A stretch of DNA of 64,000 bases from Thalassospira lucentensis (GCF_011806425.1 NZ_JAATOV010000002.1:558001-622000); one strand, 5' to 3'. Numbered from the stretch's first letter, positions 55,275-64,000 are shown. The notes: generated by a model from the letters alone, not told the origin. Numbers and translations: made by a program.

Positions 55275-56204
55275 ATGACCGATATCAACAATCTCGATTT
55301 CAATCTGCTGGTCACCTTGGATACCTTGCTGGCCGAACGTAATGTCACCCATGCGGCCAAGCGCCTTAATCTCAGCCAACCGGCAATCTCGACACGGCTA
55401 ACCCGACTGCGGGAATTGTTGGGCGACCCGCTTCTTTTGCCGGCACAGCGCGGCATGATCCCGACCGAACGCGCGCTTGAACTTCAAGAACCCCTGCACG
55501 CCGCCCTCGAAGGTGTGCGTCAGGTCATCGCCGCTGGCAGCCCCTTTGACCCGGCCAAGGTTCAAGCCACCATTGCCATCGCCGCCAGTGACTATGTGCA
55601 ATATTCGATCCTGATCCCGCTGGCCCAAGCCCTTCGGACAGAGGCCCCCGGGATTATCATCGCCTGGCGAACCATTGATACCAGTCTTCTTGATACGCAG
55701 ATGGCCGGGGGCGCGGTCAGCTTTGCCCTCACCACCCCCGAAACAGCACCTGACAGTTTGCGCATGCGCAAACTGTATACCGAAAACTATGTCGCCATCG
55801 CCCGCGCAGACCATCCCGACATCCAAGGCACACTTGATCTCGATACCTTTTGCGCCCTTGATCACGTCATCATCTCCCCCCAAGGCGGGGGCTTTCACGG
55901 CCCGGCGGACGACGCATTGGCTGTTTTGGGCCGCGAGCGCCATATCGCGATCTCCGCACCGGGGTTTCTTGTCGTCCCGGAAATCATCGCGCGCAGCAAC
56001 ATGATCGCCCTTGTTCCCAGCCGCGTTGCACAGGGGCGACCGGGCCGGGTGCAAATTTTAAAACCACCCCTGCCTGTCACGGGATTTGATATGGCCTTGG
56101 TCTGGCATGATCGCACCACAACCCATCCGCTGTATCGCTGGCTGCGTGATCGCATCGCAAAAATCGTGGCTGAGGCCGCAACCAACCGCGCCCCCGCACA
56201 CTGA
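55275..56204 (+). CDS. LysR-family transcriptional regulator
   Basis: The 309-residue protein has an N-terminal winged helix (about 5-65: LLVTLDTLLAERNVTHAAKRLN, QPAISTRLTRLRELLGD) and a periplasmic-binding-like effector domain (about 95-300). The start at 55275 is chosen because the NodD-like N-terminus NLDFNLLVTLDTLL begins there. Divergent orientation suggests it regulates the quinone oxidoreductase. Inducer unknown. Confidence 0.93.
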   Translation: MTDINNLDFNLLVTLDTLLAERNVTHAAKRLNLSQPAISTRLTRLRELLGDPLLLPAQRGMIPTERALELQEPLHAALEGVRQVIAAGSPFDPAKVQATIAIAASDYVQYSILIPLAQALRTEAPGIIIAWRTIDTSLLDTQMAGGAVSFALTTPETAPDSLRMRKLYTENYVAIARADHPDIQGTLDLDTFCALDHVIISPQGGGFHGPADDALAVLGRERHIAISAPGFLVVPEIIARSNMIALVPSRVAQGRPGRVQILKPPLPVTGFDMALVWHDRTTTHPLYRWLRDRIAKIVAEAATNRAPAH

Positions 56205-56245
56205 TCTTATGGCGGTCATCCGAACCAGCTTTGCCAACGCACGAA

Positions 56246-56282
56246 AAAAGGCCGATCTGGGCATTCCCAAAACCGGCCTTTT
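56246..56282 (+). terminator. Terminator of the LysR gene
   Basis: AAAAGGCCG and CGGCCTTTT flank a 19-base loop, 41 bases beyond the LysR stop. Confidence 0.75.
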
Positions 56283-56352
56283 CGCACTGTTTTAAACAGC
56301 CATATTTAAATCCGGGCGATCTTCCAACCGACACCACGCAAAGCGTGATGCC

Positions 56353-57375
56353 TTATGCACCCAAACCGTCAAAGGTGATCTTGCCAATCGCCTTGCCGCT
56401 TTCAAGAAACGCATGCGCCTTCTGAAGGCTTTCTGGCGTCAACGGGCCAAAGCTTTCATTGGCGGTGTTTTTGATCACCCCTTCATCAACAAGCTGCGCC
56501 ACTGCCGACAGCAATTTATGCTGTTCAATCATGTCAGGTGTTTCAAACATCGATCGGGTGAACATGAACTCATAGGAAAAGCTGGCCGATTTCGACTTCA
56601 GCAGATCAACATCATGATCTTCCGACGCCTCGGTAATCGTCACGATCCGGCCCTGTGGCGCGATGATTTCGGTCATCACATCAAAATACTGGTCGGTTTC
56701 AGATGTGCAGAAAATGTAATCAACATTTTCAATCTTTTGTGCCGCCAGTTCATCGGCCAACGGTTTATGGTGATTAATCACGCCATCAGAGCCCAGATTT
56801 TTCACCCAGTCGATGGTTTCTGGGCGCGATGCGGTCGCAATCACGTTCAGTCCCGCACTTTTGGCAAGCTGGATCGCGATGGAACCAACACCCCCGGCCC
56901 CACCAATGATCAGGATGGTTTTGTCCGCATTGGCATCGGTCGCCGTGCGATCAATCAACAGGCGGTCAAACATCGCTTCCCATGCGGTAATCGTCGTCAG
57001 CGGCAAGGCCGCCGCATCCGCAAAATTAAGCGATTTGGGCTTCAACGCGACAATGCGTTCATCGACAAGCTGAAACTCGCTGTTTGACCCGGGCCGGGTG
57101 ATATCGCCCGCATACCAAACTTCATCGCCCGGACGAAACAGGCTGACATCTTCGCCAACCGCTTCAACCACGCCTGCCGCGTCCCAGCCAAGAACGGTAA
57201 ACTTGCCTTCCTCGGCCCGGCCTTTGCGCACTTTAAAATCAACCGGATTAACCGCAACGCCCTTGACCCGCACCAAAATATCGCGGCCGGTGGCGGTCGG
57301 TGTATCTGCGTCGATCTGGGTGAAAAGCCCCGGCGTTTCGACCGGTTCTGGTTTGTAGATACCTATGGATTTCAT
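56353..57375 (-). CDS. Quinone oxidoreductase-type alcohol dehydrogenase
   Basis: The 340-residue protein is a medium-chain dehydrogenase of the zeta-crystallin/QOR class. It lacks the catalytic zinc ligands of true alcohol dehydrogenases and has the NADPH-binding GGAGGVGSIAIQLAKSAGL. It should reduce quinones or enones. The start at 57375 has AAGGA at good spacing; an ATG 9 bases earlier touches the ribosome site. It is divergent from an HxlR regulator gene. Confidence 0.93.
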   Translation of the reverse strand: MKSIGIYKPEPVETPGLFTQIDADTPTATGRDILVRVKGVAVNPVDFKVRKGRAEEGKFTVLGWDAAGVVEAVGEDVSLFRPGDEVWYAGDITRPGSNSEFQLVDERIVALKPKSLNFADAAALPLTTITAWEAMFDRLLIDRTATDANADKTILIIGGAGGVGSIAIQLAKSAGLNVIATASRPETIDWVKNLGSDGVINHHKPLADELAAQKIENVDYIFCTSETDQYFDVMTEIIAPQGRIVTITEASEDHDVDLLKSKSASFSYEFMFTRSMFETPDMIEQHKLLSAVAQLVDEGVIKNTANESFGPLTPESLQKAHAFLESGKAIGKITFDGLGA

Positions 57376-57447
57376 CGTTTTCATTCCTTTGGTTCAAGGT
57401 TTGATTTGTGAATACCCAACTAATACCCCATAATGACATTACTAAGA

Positions 57448-57472
57448 AGTACGCACACTTTTGGTGCATAGT
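57448..57472. promoter_or_regulatory. Candidate HxlR operator
   Basis: AGTACGCAC and GTGCATAGT form an imperfect palindrome (7 of 9 pairs) in the divergent region between the quinone oxidoreductase and HxlR genes, close to where QorR-like regulators bind. Low certainty. Confidence 0.4.
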
Positions 57473-57530
57473 ATCACTTTGTATCCTATTGCGGATTTGT
57501 GCGGCTGACACGACGAACAGGAGGATCCAG

Positions 57531-57899
57531 ATGGCCAAGTGCCCAACCAATCGAAGCCCCGGCTGCCCGGTCGAAGGCGCGCTTGATGTCATTGGTGGCA
57601 AATGGAAAGGTGTGGTGATGTTTCATCTGCTAGATGGCACAAAACGCTTTAACATGTTGCGTCGCCTGATGTCCGGTGTCACCCAGCGCATGCTGACCCG
57701 CCAATTGCGCGAGCTTGAGGCAGATGGCCTTGTCCACCGCGAAGTCTATGCCGAAGTCCCGCCGCGCGTCGAATACAGCCTGACCGACAAAGGCGAAACC
57801 CTGCGTGATATTATCTTGGCCCTTAAGGCATGGGGCGAAACCCATGTGCCCTATTACGCCCTGTCGAAACAAGAATTGCCGGAAACTGAAAGCGCCTGA
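57531..57899 (+). CDS. HxlR-family redox-responsive regulator (QorR-like)
   Basis: The 122-residue winged-helix protein has the HxlR core (CPVEGALDVIGGKWKGVVMF, QRMLTRQLRELEADGLVHRE). Two Cys residues (Cys4, Cys12) near the N-terminus fit the thiol switch used by QorR/YodB relatives to sense quinones or diamide. AGGAGG lies 7 bases before the ATG, which rules out an earlier start 41 codons upstream. It probably represses itself and the divergent quinone oxidoreductase. Confidence 0.93.
   Translation: MAKCPTNRSPGCPVEGALDVIGGKWKGVVMFHLLDGTKRFNMLRRLMSGVTQRMLTRQLRELEADGLVHREVYAEVPPRVEYSLTDKGETLRDIILALKAWGETHVPYYALSKQELPETESA
57833..57861 (+). repeat. 29-bp direct repeat, copy A (inside HxlR 3' end)
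   Basis: This segment encodes WGETHVPYYA near the end of the HxlR protein. A copy with one mismatch is at 58520-58548, so the two flank the GNAT gene. Confidence 0.9.
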
Positions 57900-57965
57900 T
57901 GACCGGCGGATGACTTGGATGACGCTGATGATGACGCTGCCCCCATCACTCCCCCAAGACGGGCC

Positions 57966-58460
57966 TTATTGAACGCTCAGATCACGTGCCATTTTCCAGA
58001 AAGTCGTTCGGTCATAGCCATCATGAACGCCTTCCCCGGCAATTTCGAAAGCCCGTGATTTGAAAAAGGCAATATTGTCCTTAAGCTCGACGCGGACATT
58101 AAGGCGCATTTTCGCCTTTCCCCGTTTGGCGGCGAATGCACAGGCGGCCTCGACCAATGCCTTGCCAATCCCGGCCCCTTTGATCGCATGATCGACTGAC
58201 AATTTATAAAGATAGGCATCCACGCCGACATCTTCGATCCAGACCTGCCCGACCACCAAGCCGTTCTGATCGCGTGCCAAAAGCAATGTGTCGCGGGCAA
58301 AACGCCATTGAAGTTCGGATATCGATACCGACTTTGCCGAACTCGGCGGATCAACGATATCGTCTTGAAAGGCAAAGGCCGCGAGAAGAATTTCGACAAG
58401 ACGCTCAAACGGAACGTCGTCAGGGTTTTCAACCTGATAAATCTGGATACTGGACGTCAT
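57966..58460 (-). CDS. GNAT-family N-acetyltransferase
   Basis: The 164-residue protein has the acetyl-CoA-binding loop GAGIGKALVEAA after the beta4 strand YKLSVDH. The GNAT fold transfers acetyl groups to an amine; the target cannot be read. Two candidate starts exist (TTG 58469 and ATG 58460) and neither has a clear ribosome site; the ATG is preferred. It lies between 29-bp direct repeats. Confidence 0.88.
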   Translation of the reverse strand: MTSSIQIYQVENPDDVPFERLVEILLAAFAFQDDIVDPPSSAKSVSISELQWRFARDTLLLARDQNGLVVGQVWIEDVGVDAYLYKLSVDHAIKGAGIGKALVEAACAFAAKRGKAKMRLNVRVELKDNIAFFKSRAFEIAGEGVHDGYDRTTFWKMARDLSVQ

Positions 58461-58828
58461 CGAATTCAATGTTCAAACCGTGAAAGCTAAAGAGTGAGAA
58501 ATATACGCCATAATTCATAGGGCGAAACCCACGTGCCCTATTACGCCCATGAAAAAAAGCACGCACGCTTGAAACCACCGATGTCTAAACCGCCGCCCTA
58601 AAAACCGCCGGTGCCGAAACGTCAGGTATCGCGCCCTATTCGGACGAATAATCTCAAGGCTGGACGTGTTGGCAGAACCATGCGCACACTGTTGAAATGC
58701 TTTGTGGATGATACGCCACAATTCTTACGTAAACGGAAAATATGTATAAACCTGCCCTCAACGCTTGACGTAGCGGGTCGATATACTATGTTCCGGCCCA
58801 TTGTTTCCCAGTCGGATATGATGCCCTG
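58461..58828. other. 368-bp region upstream of accA
   Basis: It contains the second copy of the HxlR-tail repeat at 58520-58548, followed by sequence that no longer resembles the gene. No other gene is convincing. The accA promoter should lie in the right half. Confidence 0.6.
58520..58548 (+). repeat. 29-bp direct repeat, copy B (HxlR-tail relic)
   Basis: Matches 57833-57861 at 28 of 29 bases (ACCCACGTG here, ACCCATGTG there) in the same orientation. It is not inside a gene. Confidence 0.9.
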
Positions 58829-59785
58829 ATGCATAACTTCCTCGATTTTGAAAAACCGATCGCCGAACTTGAAGGCAAGATCGAAGAACTCCGTCACCTT
58901 ACCGGTAATGACGAAGTCAATATCGCAGACGAGGTCGCGCGCCTGCAGGATAAGCTGACCAAGCTGCTGCAAAGCACCTATGGCAAGCTGACCGCGTGGC
59001 AGAAAACGCAGGTGGCCCGCCACCCGGATCGGCCGCATTTCACCGACTACATCAGAAATCTTTTCGAAGATTTCACCCCGCTTGCCGGTGACCGCCTGTT
59101 TGGCGAAGACGAAGCCATCATTGGTGGCCTCGCCCGTCTTCAGGGCCGCAGCGTGATGGTGATCGGCCATGAAAAAGGCCGCGATACCGAAACCCGCGTA
59201 AAGCACAATTTCGGCTCTGCCCGTCCAGAAGGCTACCGCAAGGCTGTCCGCCTGATGCGCATGGCTGAACGGTTCGACATTCCGGTGATCACACTGGTCG
59301 ATACCGCTGGCGCCTTCCCGGGTGCCGATGCCGAGGCCCGTGGCCAGTCCGAAGCCATCGCCCGTTCGATCGAAGCCTGCCTTGATATCAAGGTGCCCTT
59401 GGTTTCGGTCATCATCGGCGAAGGCGGATCGGGTGGTGCGATCGCACTTGCCGTTGCCAACAACGTTCTGATGCTTGAAAACTCGATCTATTCGGTTATC
59501 TCACCGGAAGGTTGCGCATCGATCCTGTGGCGTTCTGGCGACGAAGCCAAAACCGCCGCCGAGGCCCTTCGCCTCACCGCACAAGATTTGCACCAGCTTG
59601 GCGTGATTGATGAAATCATCGCCGAACCGCTTGGCGGCGCTCAGCGCTCCCCAACCGAAGCCTGCAAACGCGTCGGTGCTGCGATCTTCAAAGCGATCGA
59701 AAGCATGGATAACGTTGAAGGTGGCGTGCTCAAAGCCCGCCGTCGCGACAAATTCCTTGAAATGGGCCGCAAAGGCCTGAATTAA
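58829..59785 (+). CDS. accA: Acetyl-CoA carboxylase carboxyltransferase subunit alpha
   Basis: The 318-residue protein matches AccA along its length ([89 protein letters not shown]). With AccD it moves carboxyl from biotin to acetyl-CoA, making malonyl-CoA for fatty acids. Ribosome site is weak. A strong terminator follows. Confidence 0.98.
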   Translation: MHNFLDFEKPIAELEGKIEELRHLTGNDEVNIADEVARLQDKLTKLLQSTYGKLTAWQKTQVARHPDRPHFTDYIRNLFEDFTPLAGDRLFGEDEAIIGGLARLQGRSVMVIGHEKGRDTETRVKHNFGSARPEGYRKAVRLMRMAERFDIPVITLVDTAGAFPGADAEARGQSEAIARSIEACLDIKVPLVSVIIGEGGSGGAIALAVANNVLMLENSIYSVISPEGCASILWRSGDEAKTAAEALRLTAQDLHQLGVIDEIIAEPLGGAQRSPTEACKRVGAAIFKAIESMDNVEGGVLKARRRDKFLEMGRKGLN

Positions 59786-59795
59786 TTTCCGCATT

Positions 59796-59830
59796 CAGGA
59801 CGCAGATCATCACCAGATGACTGCGTCCTG
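59796..59830 (+). terminator. Terminator of accA
   Basis: CAGGACGCAG and CTGCGTCCTG form a perfect 10-bp stem followed by TTTTCG. Confidence 0.9.
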
Positions 59831-59915
59831 TTTTCGTTTTATCCGGCGCTGTCCGCCGTCGGTGTTATCCGGCTCGCCTGCGCCAAATTCCGACCCCGTC
59901 GGGAGGCACCATTTC

Positions 59916-60743
59916 ATGCTGCGCCGGTTTATTGAATCCAGCCGTTTCCAAAACTTCATCACCGGTGTCATCGCGCTCAACGCGGTGATCCTTGGCCTTG
60001 AAACATCCAAATCAATCATGGATGTCGCGGGCCCCGTGTTGCAGGCCCTCGATCACATTGCGGTTGCCATTTTTGTCGTCGAACTGGCGCTCAAACTGTT
60101 TGTCTATCGGCTGTCCTTCTTTAAGCGCGCCTGGAACGTTTTTGATTTCACCATCGTCGCCATTACCCTTCTGCCCGCCGGTCAGGGGCTTTCGGTATTG
60201 CGGGCCCTGCGTATTTTGCGGGCCTTCCGCCTGATATCGACCGTCCCTTCCATGCGCAAAGTGGTCGAAGCCCTGATGCGCGCCATTCCCGGCATGGTAT
60301 CGGTGCTTACTTTACTGTCGCTGGTGTTTTACGTCTCGGCCGTCATGGCGACCAAGCTGTTTGGTGCGGGCTTCCCTGAATGGTTTGGCTCCATCGGGGC
60401 GTCGCTTTATTCCCTGTTCCAGATCATGACGCTCGAAAGCTGGTCGATGGGGATCGTCCGCCCGGTGATGGAATCCTATCCCATGGCGTGGATGTTCTTT
60501 GTCCCGTTCATTCTGATCACCACATTTGCTGTCTTGAACCTGTTCATCGCCATTGTCGTCGATGCCATGTCCAGCCATGTGGATATCGAAGAAAACCAGA
60601 CTCGCAGCGAACTTCACATTGATCATCACGAAATCATGGATGAATTGCGCGCCCTGCGACAGGAAATGGCGAAACTCCACGCCGCCCAAAACAACGAACC
60701 ATCCCCGACCACGGATCCACAAACATCCCCGCGCCAACCGTAA
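59916..60743 (+). CDS. Bacterial voltage-gated sodium channel, NaChBac family
   Basis: A 275-residue channel subunit with S1-S6. The S4 sensor (about 91-112) has four arginines spaced by three (VLRALRILRAFRL). The pore filter is TLESWS (about 172-177), the sodium-selective motif of NavAb/NaChBac, followed by IVRPVMESYP and an S6 ending VVDAM. A C-terminal helix (about 225-258) probably forms the tetramer coiled coil. GGGAGG lies 9 bases before the ATG at 59916; an earlier frame start is not supported. Confidence 0.96.
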   Translation: MLRRFIESSRFQNFITGVIALNAVILGLETSKSIMDVAGPVLQALDHIAVAIFVVELALKLFVYRLSFFKRAWNVFDFTIVAITLLPAGQGLSVLRALRILRAFRLISTVPSMRKVVEALMRAIPGMVSVLTLLSLVFYVSAVMATKLFGAGFPEWFGSIGASLYSLFQIMTLESWSMGIVRPVMESYPMAWMFFVPFILITTFAVLNLFIAIVVDAMSSHVDIEENQTRSELHIDHHEIMDELRALRQEMAKLHAAQNNEPSPTTDPQTSPRQP

Positions 60744-61069
60744 CCGATACCCGCACCATCGTTCGGACCGCGCAAAGGTCGTCCGCCGCAAAAGCGTGGC
60801 ATACGGCCCGCAGTTGGGGCTTAGCGGGGCACTGGCGCTAATCAGGGGCGCGATATGCGCAATCGCGCTGCATATCCGCATCTAATTCAGGTGGTGCAAA
60901 CCGATTTTTGGCACGTAACAAATTGATTTGTCGGCATCTGTTTGCAAAACCGATGATCGGTGTAGGCCCCAATTAAATCTGCGACAACCGGCCAAAAACC
61001 AAACAAATCAATTCATATTTTTTGAATGTTGTTCTAGTCTTTCGACAAAAGATCGGGAGAACGGGGAAA
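60744..61069. other. 326-bp intergenic region
   Basis: No gene was seen. AATTGATTTGT (60920-60930) and ACAAATCAATT (61003-61013) are an 11-bp inverted repeat 72 bases apart, and ACAAAT-TG-ATTTGT at 60917-60930 is a local palindrome. The promoter of the next gene should lie here. Confidence 0.5.
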
Positions 61070-61849
61070 ATGAAGCTTACTTTTGCGGGAACAGGGTCGG
61101 CATTTTGTATGGCTGCCGACAACTTTCAGAGCAATATGGTTCTGGAAACGATCCCGTCGGGTGACGAACTGCCACAACGCCTGCTGATTGACTGCGGCTC
61201 TGATGCGCGCCATTCGCTGCGCAAACTTGGGCTGATGCCCAATGACTTTGACGCGGTCTATGTCAGCCACCTGCATTCAGACCATATTGGCGGTCTGGAA
61301 TGGATGGCGCTTGCCAACTACTTTGTCTTTGACGGGCACCGGGTGGAACTCATCACCGCCGAAGAATTGATCGAACCGCTTTGGGAACACTCGCTTCGGG
61401 GTGGCCTTGAAACCAGTGATCATGGCAACAGCAAGCTGTCGTCTTATTTCGATGTAACCGCGCTTAAACCCCAAGACGGGTTTTCGTGGAACGGTGTATC
61501 GTTTGATGTGATCCCCGTGCCCCACGTCGTCACCGAAGAAAAAACCATGTTGTCCTATGCGCTGTTTGGGCACGCAAAAGACAAAAGCTTTTTTCTGACC
61601 ACCGATGCGATTTTCAACCCCGAAGCGCACATGCCCTATTACCGCAAGGCCGACATCATTTTTCAGGATTGCGAATTGGGGCCACGTCATTCTGGTGTTC
61701 ACGCCCACTATGATCAACTCGTCACCCTACCAGACGAGATAAAAGCCAAGATGTGGCTGTACCACTATCAGGCCTATGATAAACCAGACGCCAAAGCAGA
61801 TGGTTTTTGCGGATTCATCAACCCGGAACAAAGTTTCGACCTTGGCTAA
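61070..61849 (+). CDS. MBL-fold metallohydrolase, RNase Z-like
   Basis: The 259-residue protein has the metal-binding HLHSDHIGGL (His67, His69, Asp71, His72) and the RNase Z-like N-terminus MKLTFAGTGSAF, with a later Asp in FLTTDAIFN and a distal His in FQDCELGPRHSGVHAHY. It may act on a phosphodiester, but it lacks a clear tRNA-binding flexible arm, so a true tRNase Z role is uncertain. Confidence 0.87.
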   Translation: MKLTFAGTGSAFCMAADNFQSNMVLETIPSGDELPQRLLIDCGSDARHSLRKLGLMPNDFDAVYVSHLHSDHIGGLEWMALANYFVFDGHRVELITAEELIEPLWEHSLRGGLETSDHGNSKLSSYFDVTALKPQDGFSWNGVSFDVIPVPHVVTEEKTMLSYALFGHAKDKSFFLTTDAIFNPEAHMPYYRKADIIFQDCELGPRHSGVHAHYDQLVTLPDEIKAKMWLYHYQAYDKPDAKADGFCGFINPEQSFDLG

Positions 61850-61939
61850 TCCCCCGTTTGGTGGATAATCCGCGCGATCACAATAAATAGCGAGCAATCA
61901 GGTCAAATAGTACCTGACCAAACCATACGGGACGCGCGA

Positions 61940-64000
61940 ATGCCAAAATCGGTTTTTGCCTATATCTGGCGTTATAGTAGCCTGCAACAGATCATTTTGA
62001 CGGCAATTACATTGCTGTCATTTCCGTTTCTGTACTACTCACTCGACCTGCCTAAAATGATCGTCAACGAAGCGATCGGCGGGGCCGGTGCGCCATATGA
62101 AATTGTCGGTTTTGATCTGACCCAGATCGAATATCTCTTTGCGCTTTCTGGTATTTTCCTCGCCCTTGTTTTCGTCAATGGCGGGTTTAAGTATTTCATC
62201 AATGTCTATGTCGGGGTGATGTCCGAACGGCTTTTGCGCCGTTTGCGTTACAATCTGTTTGAACGCGTCTTGCGTTTCCCTTTGCCGCATTTTCGTAAAA
62301 CCAGTCAAGGCGAAATCGTCTCGATGATCACCGCCGAGGCAGAACCGCTTGGCGGGTTCTTCGGCGAAGCTTTCTCTCTGCCGCTGTATCAGGGCGGTAT
62401 TCTGGTCACGATTTCGGCCTTTATCTTTATCCAGGACCCGTTGATGGGCTTGGCCTCCATCGCGTTTTACCCGTTACAGGGATATTTGATCCCGAAACTG
62501 CAAAAACGCGTCAATATGCTGGGCAAACAACGCGTGCAAAACGTGCGCCGGATGTCCGAACATATCGGCGAGGCCGTTGGGGGTGCGACCGACATTCGCG
62601 CCAACGAAACGCAGGGGTTCGAACTTACCCACTTCACCCAGCGTCTGGGCCGGATTTTTGAAATCCGTAAGGAAATCTATTTCCGTAAGTTCTTTATCAA
62701 GTTCCTCAACAACTTCATCGCCCAGATCACGCCGTTCTTCTTCTATTCGATTGGCGGCTATTTGGTGATTGTCGGCGATCTCAGCTTCGGCGCCCTTGTC
62801 GCGGCCCTTGCCGCTTACAAAGACATGTCCGCCCCCTGGAAAGAGCTTCTGGCGTATTACCAGCGCCTTGCCGATGCGCGCATTAAATACGAACAGCTTT
62901 ATGAACAGTTTGAACTGCCCGATCTGGCATCTGAACATCAACTGATCGTGCCGGTCTCGCCGCGCCTAAGCGGCCCGCTGGATGTCACGGCCCTGTCTTG
63001 GGTTGATGATGATGGCACGCGTGTTGTTGAAAACGTCTCGTTCAATATGCCACTTCCGGGCTCCGCCCTTTTGACCGGGTCTTCTGACAGCGGGAAATCA
63101 CAAGTCGCGCGCTTGCTTGCCCGAATTCTCGACCCGACCGGCGGGCGTATTTCATTCAAAGACACGGACGCAACCAGCCTTCCCGCTGCCGTGGTAGGGC
63201 AACGCTTGGCCTATATCGGCAACGACGCCTATCTGTTTAATGGCAGCATTTCAGACAACCTGTTTTATGGCCTGAAACACCGCCCAATCCTTGTTGACGC
63301 GCCGACAACCCCGGCTGGCGACAATGATAATGACAGTGACAGCAACATTGACAGTGACGCCGAAAAACACAGTCTGGATGCCGACGACAAAGCCAACACA
63401 ATCCACTTGGCAAAGTCGAAGGGCGATGACGCACGCGATACCAGCAAGTCCAAGGCCTATAACGACCTTGTTGAAATGCCATTGCCAAAGTTTGTTGACG
63501 AAATCGACATTTCCGACCCGACCGCCCTGCCGTGGAAATTGACCCGCGAAATGTATGACGAGGTTCAGCGTTCCGGCAACATCCCCTACGATCCGTCCGC
63601 CGAATGGGTTGATTTTGTCGGGCCCGGCTTCTCGTCGCGCGAAGAACTGCATGCCGAACTGATGCGTCTGCTTGAGGTCGTCGGTCTGGACCGCGACATC
63701 TATCGCATTGGTTTGCTGCGCCGTGTTGAACCTGCACAACATCCCGAACTGGTTGAATCGGTTCTGTCCGTGCGCCCGCGGCTTAAGGAAATCCTCGAAG
63801 AACGGGAATTGTCCGATCTTGTCGAACCCTATGACATCGACAAATACAACGACAACGCACCGGTTGGTGTGAACCTGTTGTTCGGGACACCGTCACAATC
63901 GTCCTTTGGTCGGCTTGAATTCCTGTCCCATCCGTTTATTCAGCAAACTCTGCGCGATACAGGTCTTTATGAACGCATGGTCAAAATGGGCCGTGAAACG
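61940..64000 (+). CDS. ABC exporter with an interrupted ATPase domain, 3' end off the window
   Basis: An open frame of 687 codons from the ATG at 61940 runs past the window. Residues about 10-330 form a six-helix exporter membrane domain. Walker A is GSSDSGKS (about 380-387) and the usual LFNGSISDNLFYGL follows, but the Q-loop Gln is Asn (AYIGNDAYLF). From about residue 447 an acidic, Asp/Asn-rich linker and then a charged helical region continue for more than 230 residues without reaching the ABC signature, which normally comes about 45 residues later. The signature and Walker B should lie beyond the edge. Substrate unknown. Confidence 0.88.
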   Translation, partial: MPKSVFAYIWRYSSLQQIILTAITLLSFPFLYYSLDLPKMIVNEAIGGAGAPYEIVGFDLTQIEYLFALSGIFLALVFVNGGFKYFINVYVGVMSERLLRRLRYNLFERVLRFPLPHFRKTSQGEIVSMITAEAEPLGGFFGEAFSLPLYQGGILVTISAFIFIQDPLMGLASIAFYPLQGYLIPKLQKRVNMLGKQRVQNVRRMSEHIGEAVGGATDIRANETQGFELTHFTQRLGRIFEIRKEIYFRKFFIKFLNNFIAQITPFFFYSIGGYLVIVGDLSFGALVAALAAYKDMSAPWKELLAYYQRLADARIKYEQLYEQFELPDLASEHQLIVPVSPRLSGPLDVTALSWVDDDGTRVVENVSFNMPLPGSALLTGSSDSGKSQVARLLARILDPTGGRISFKDTDATSLPAAVVGQRLAYIGNDAYLFNGSISDNLFYGLKHRPILVDAPTTPAGDNDNDSDSNIDSDAEKHSLDADDKANTIHLAKSKGDDARDTSKSKAYNDLVEMPLPKFVDEIDISDPTALPWKLTREMYDEVQRSGNIPYDPSAEWVDFVGPGFSSREELHAELMRLLEVVGLDRDIYRIGLLRRVEPAQHPELVESVLSVRPRLKEILEERELSDLVEPYDIDKYNDNAPVGVNLLFGTPSQSSFGRLEFLSHPFIQQTLRDTGLYERMVKMGRET

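Overview
The window looks like a chromosomal segment of a free-living, motile alphaproteobacterium, most likely in the Rhodospirillales (Thalassospira-like). This is an inference from gene content: an SUV3-type helicase with a nearby S4-domain protein, a MaeB malic enzyme, a Mcl-type malyl-CoA lyase, SoxR controlling a flavin reductase, and a NaChBac-type sodium channel. No phage, IS element, plasmid or CRISPR array was seen.

Layout. Bases 1-13000 hold a minus-strand surface-adhesin locus: two type I secretion ABC proteins and an HlyD adaptor joined by 4-base overlaps, then a giant adhesin that runs off the left edge and contains 19 tandem 108-residue repeats. Bases 13200-23700 are housekeeping and stress genes: an S4 protein, an SUV3-like helicase, soxR with a divergent FMN reductase, a hibernation factor, htpG, a dGTPase, small membrane proteins and an OmpA-like lipoprotein. 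Bases 24100-32100 carry an AsmA-like protein, exonuclease III, an FAH-family hydrolase, a cupin, a 2-hydroxyacid dehydrogenase, an SH3 protein, an orphan flagellin-like protein and an RNA uracil methyltransferase. Bases 32500-39100 hold a CHASE-GGDEF-EAL protein with degenerate active sites, mgtE and maeB. Bases 40270-46900 hold tRNA-Leu, lipB with a zinc-sensing diguanylate cyclase, a winged-helix/RMF-like protein, a DUF4169 protein, a lipoprotein, two tandem tRNA-Arg genes and a DUF533 protein. Bases 47000-58500 hold a chemoreceptor, yaeQ, a fasciclin, a GcvR-like ACT protein, a membrane diguanylate cyclase, malyl-CoA lyase, two quinone-reductase/regulator pairs and a GNAT. Bases 58800-64000 hold accA, a sodium channel, an MBL-fold hydrolase and an unusual ABC exporter cut by the right edge.

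How parts may fit together. Three GGDEF proteins (two with intact motifs, one degenerate in both domains) share the window with a giant secreted adhesin. In other bacteria c-di-GMP controls such adhesins, but no LapG-type cleavage motif is visible here. Three redox-stress modules (soxR/FMN reductase, LysR/quinone reductase, HxlR/quinone oxidoreductase) share the same divergent regulator-enzyme design.

Most worth a second look: both secretion ABC subunits have non-canonical ABC signature motifs; similar CTATAC half-sites lie upstream of the adhesin and of the secretion operon; the flagellin-like protein lacks its N-terminal D0 helix; a winged-helix/RMF-like fusion; an ABC exporter whose nucleotide-binding domain is split by an insertion of more than 200 residues; and two places where a short copy of a neighbouring gene's 3' end flanks a single gene.
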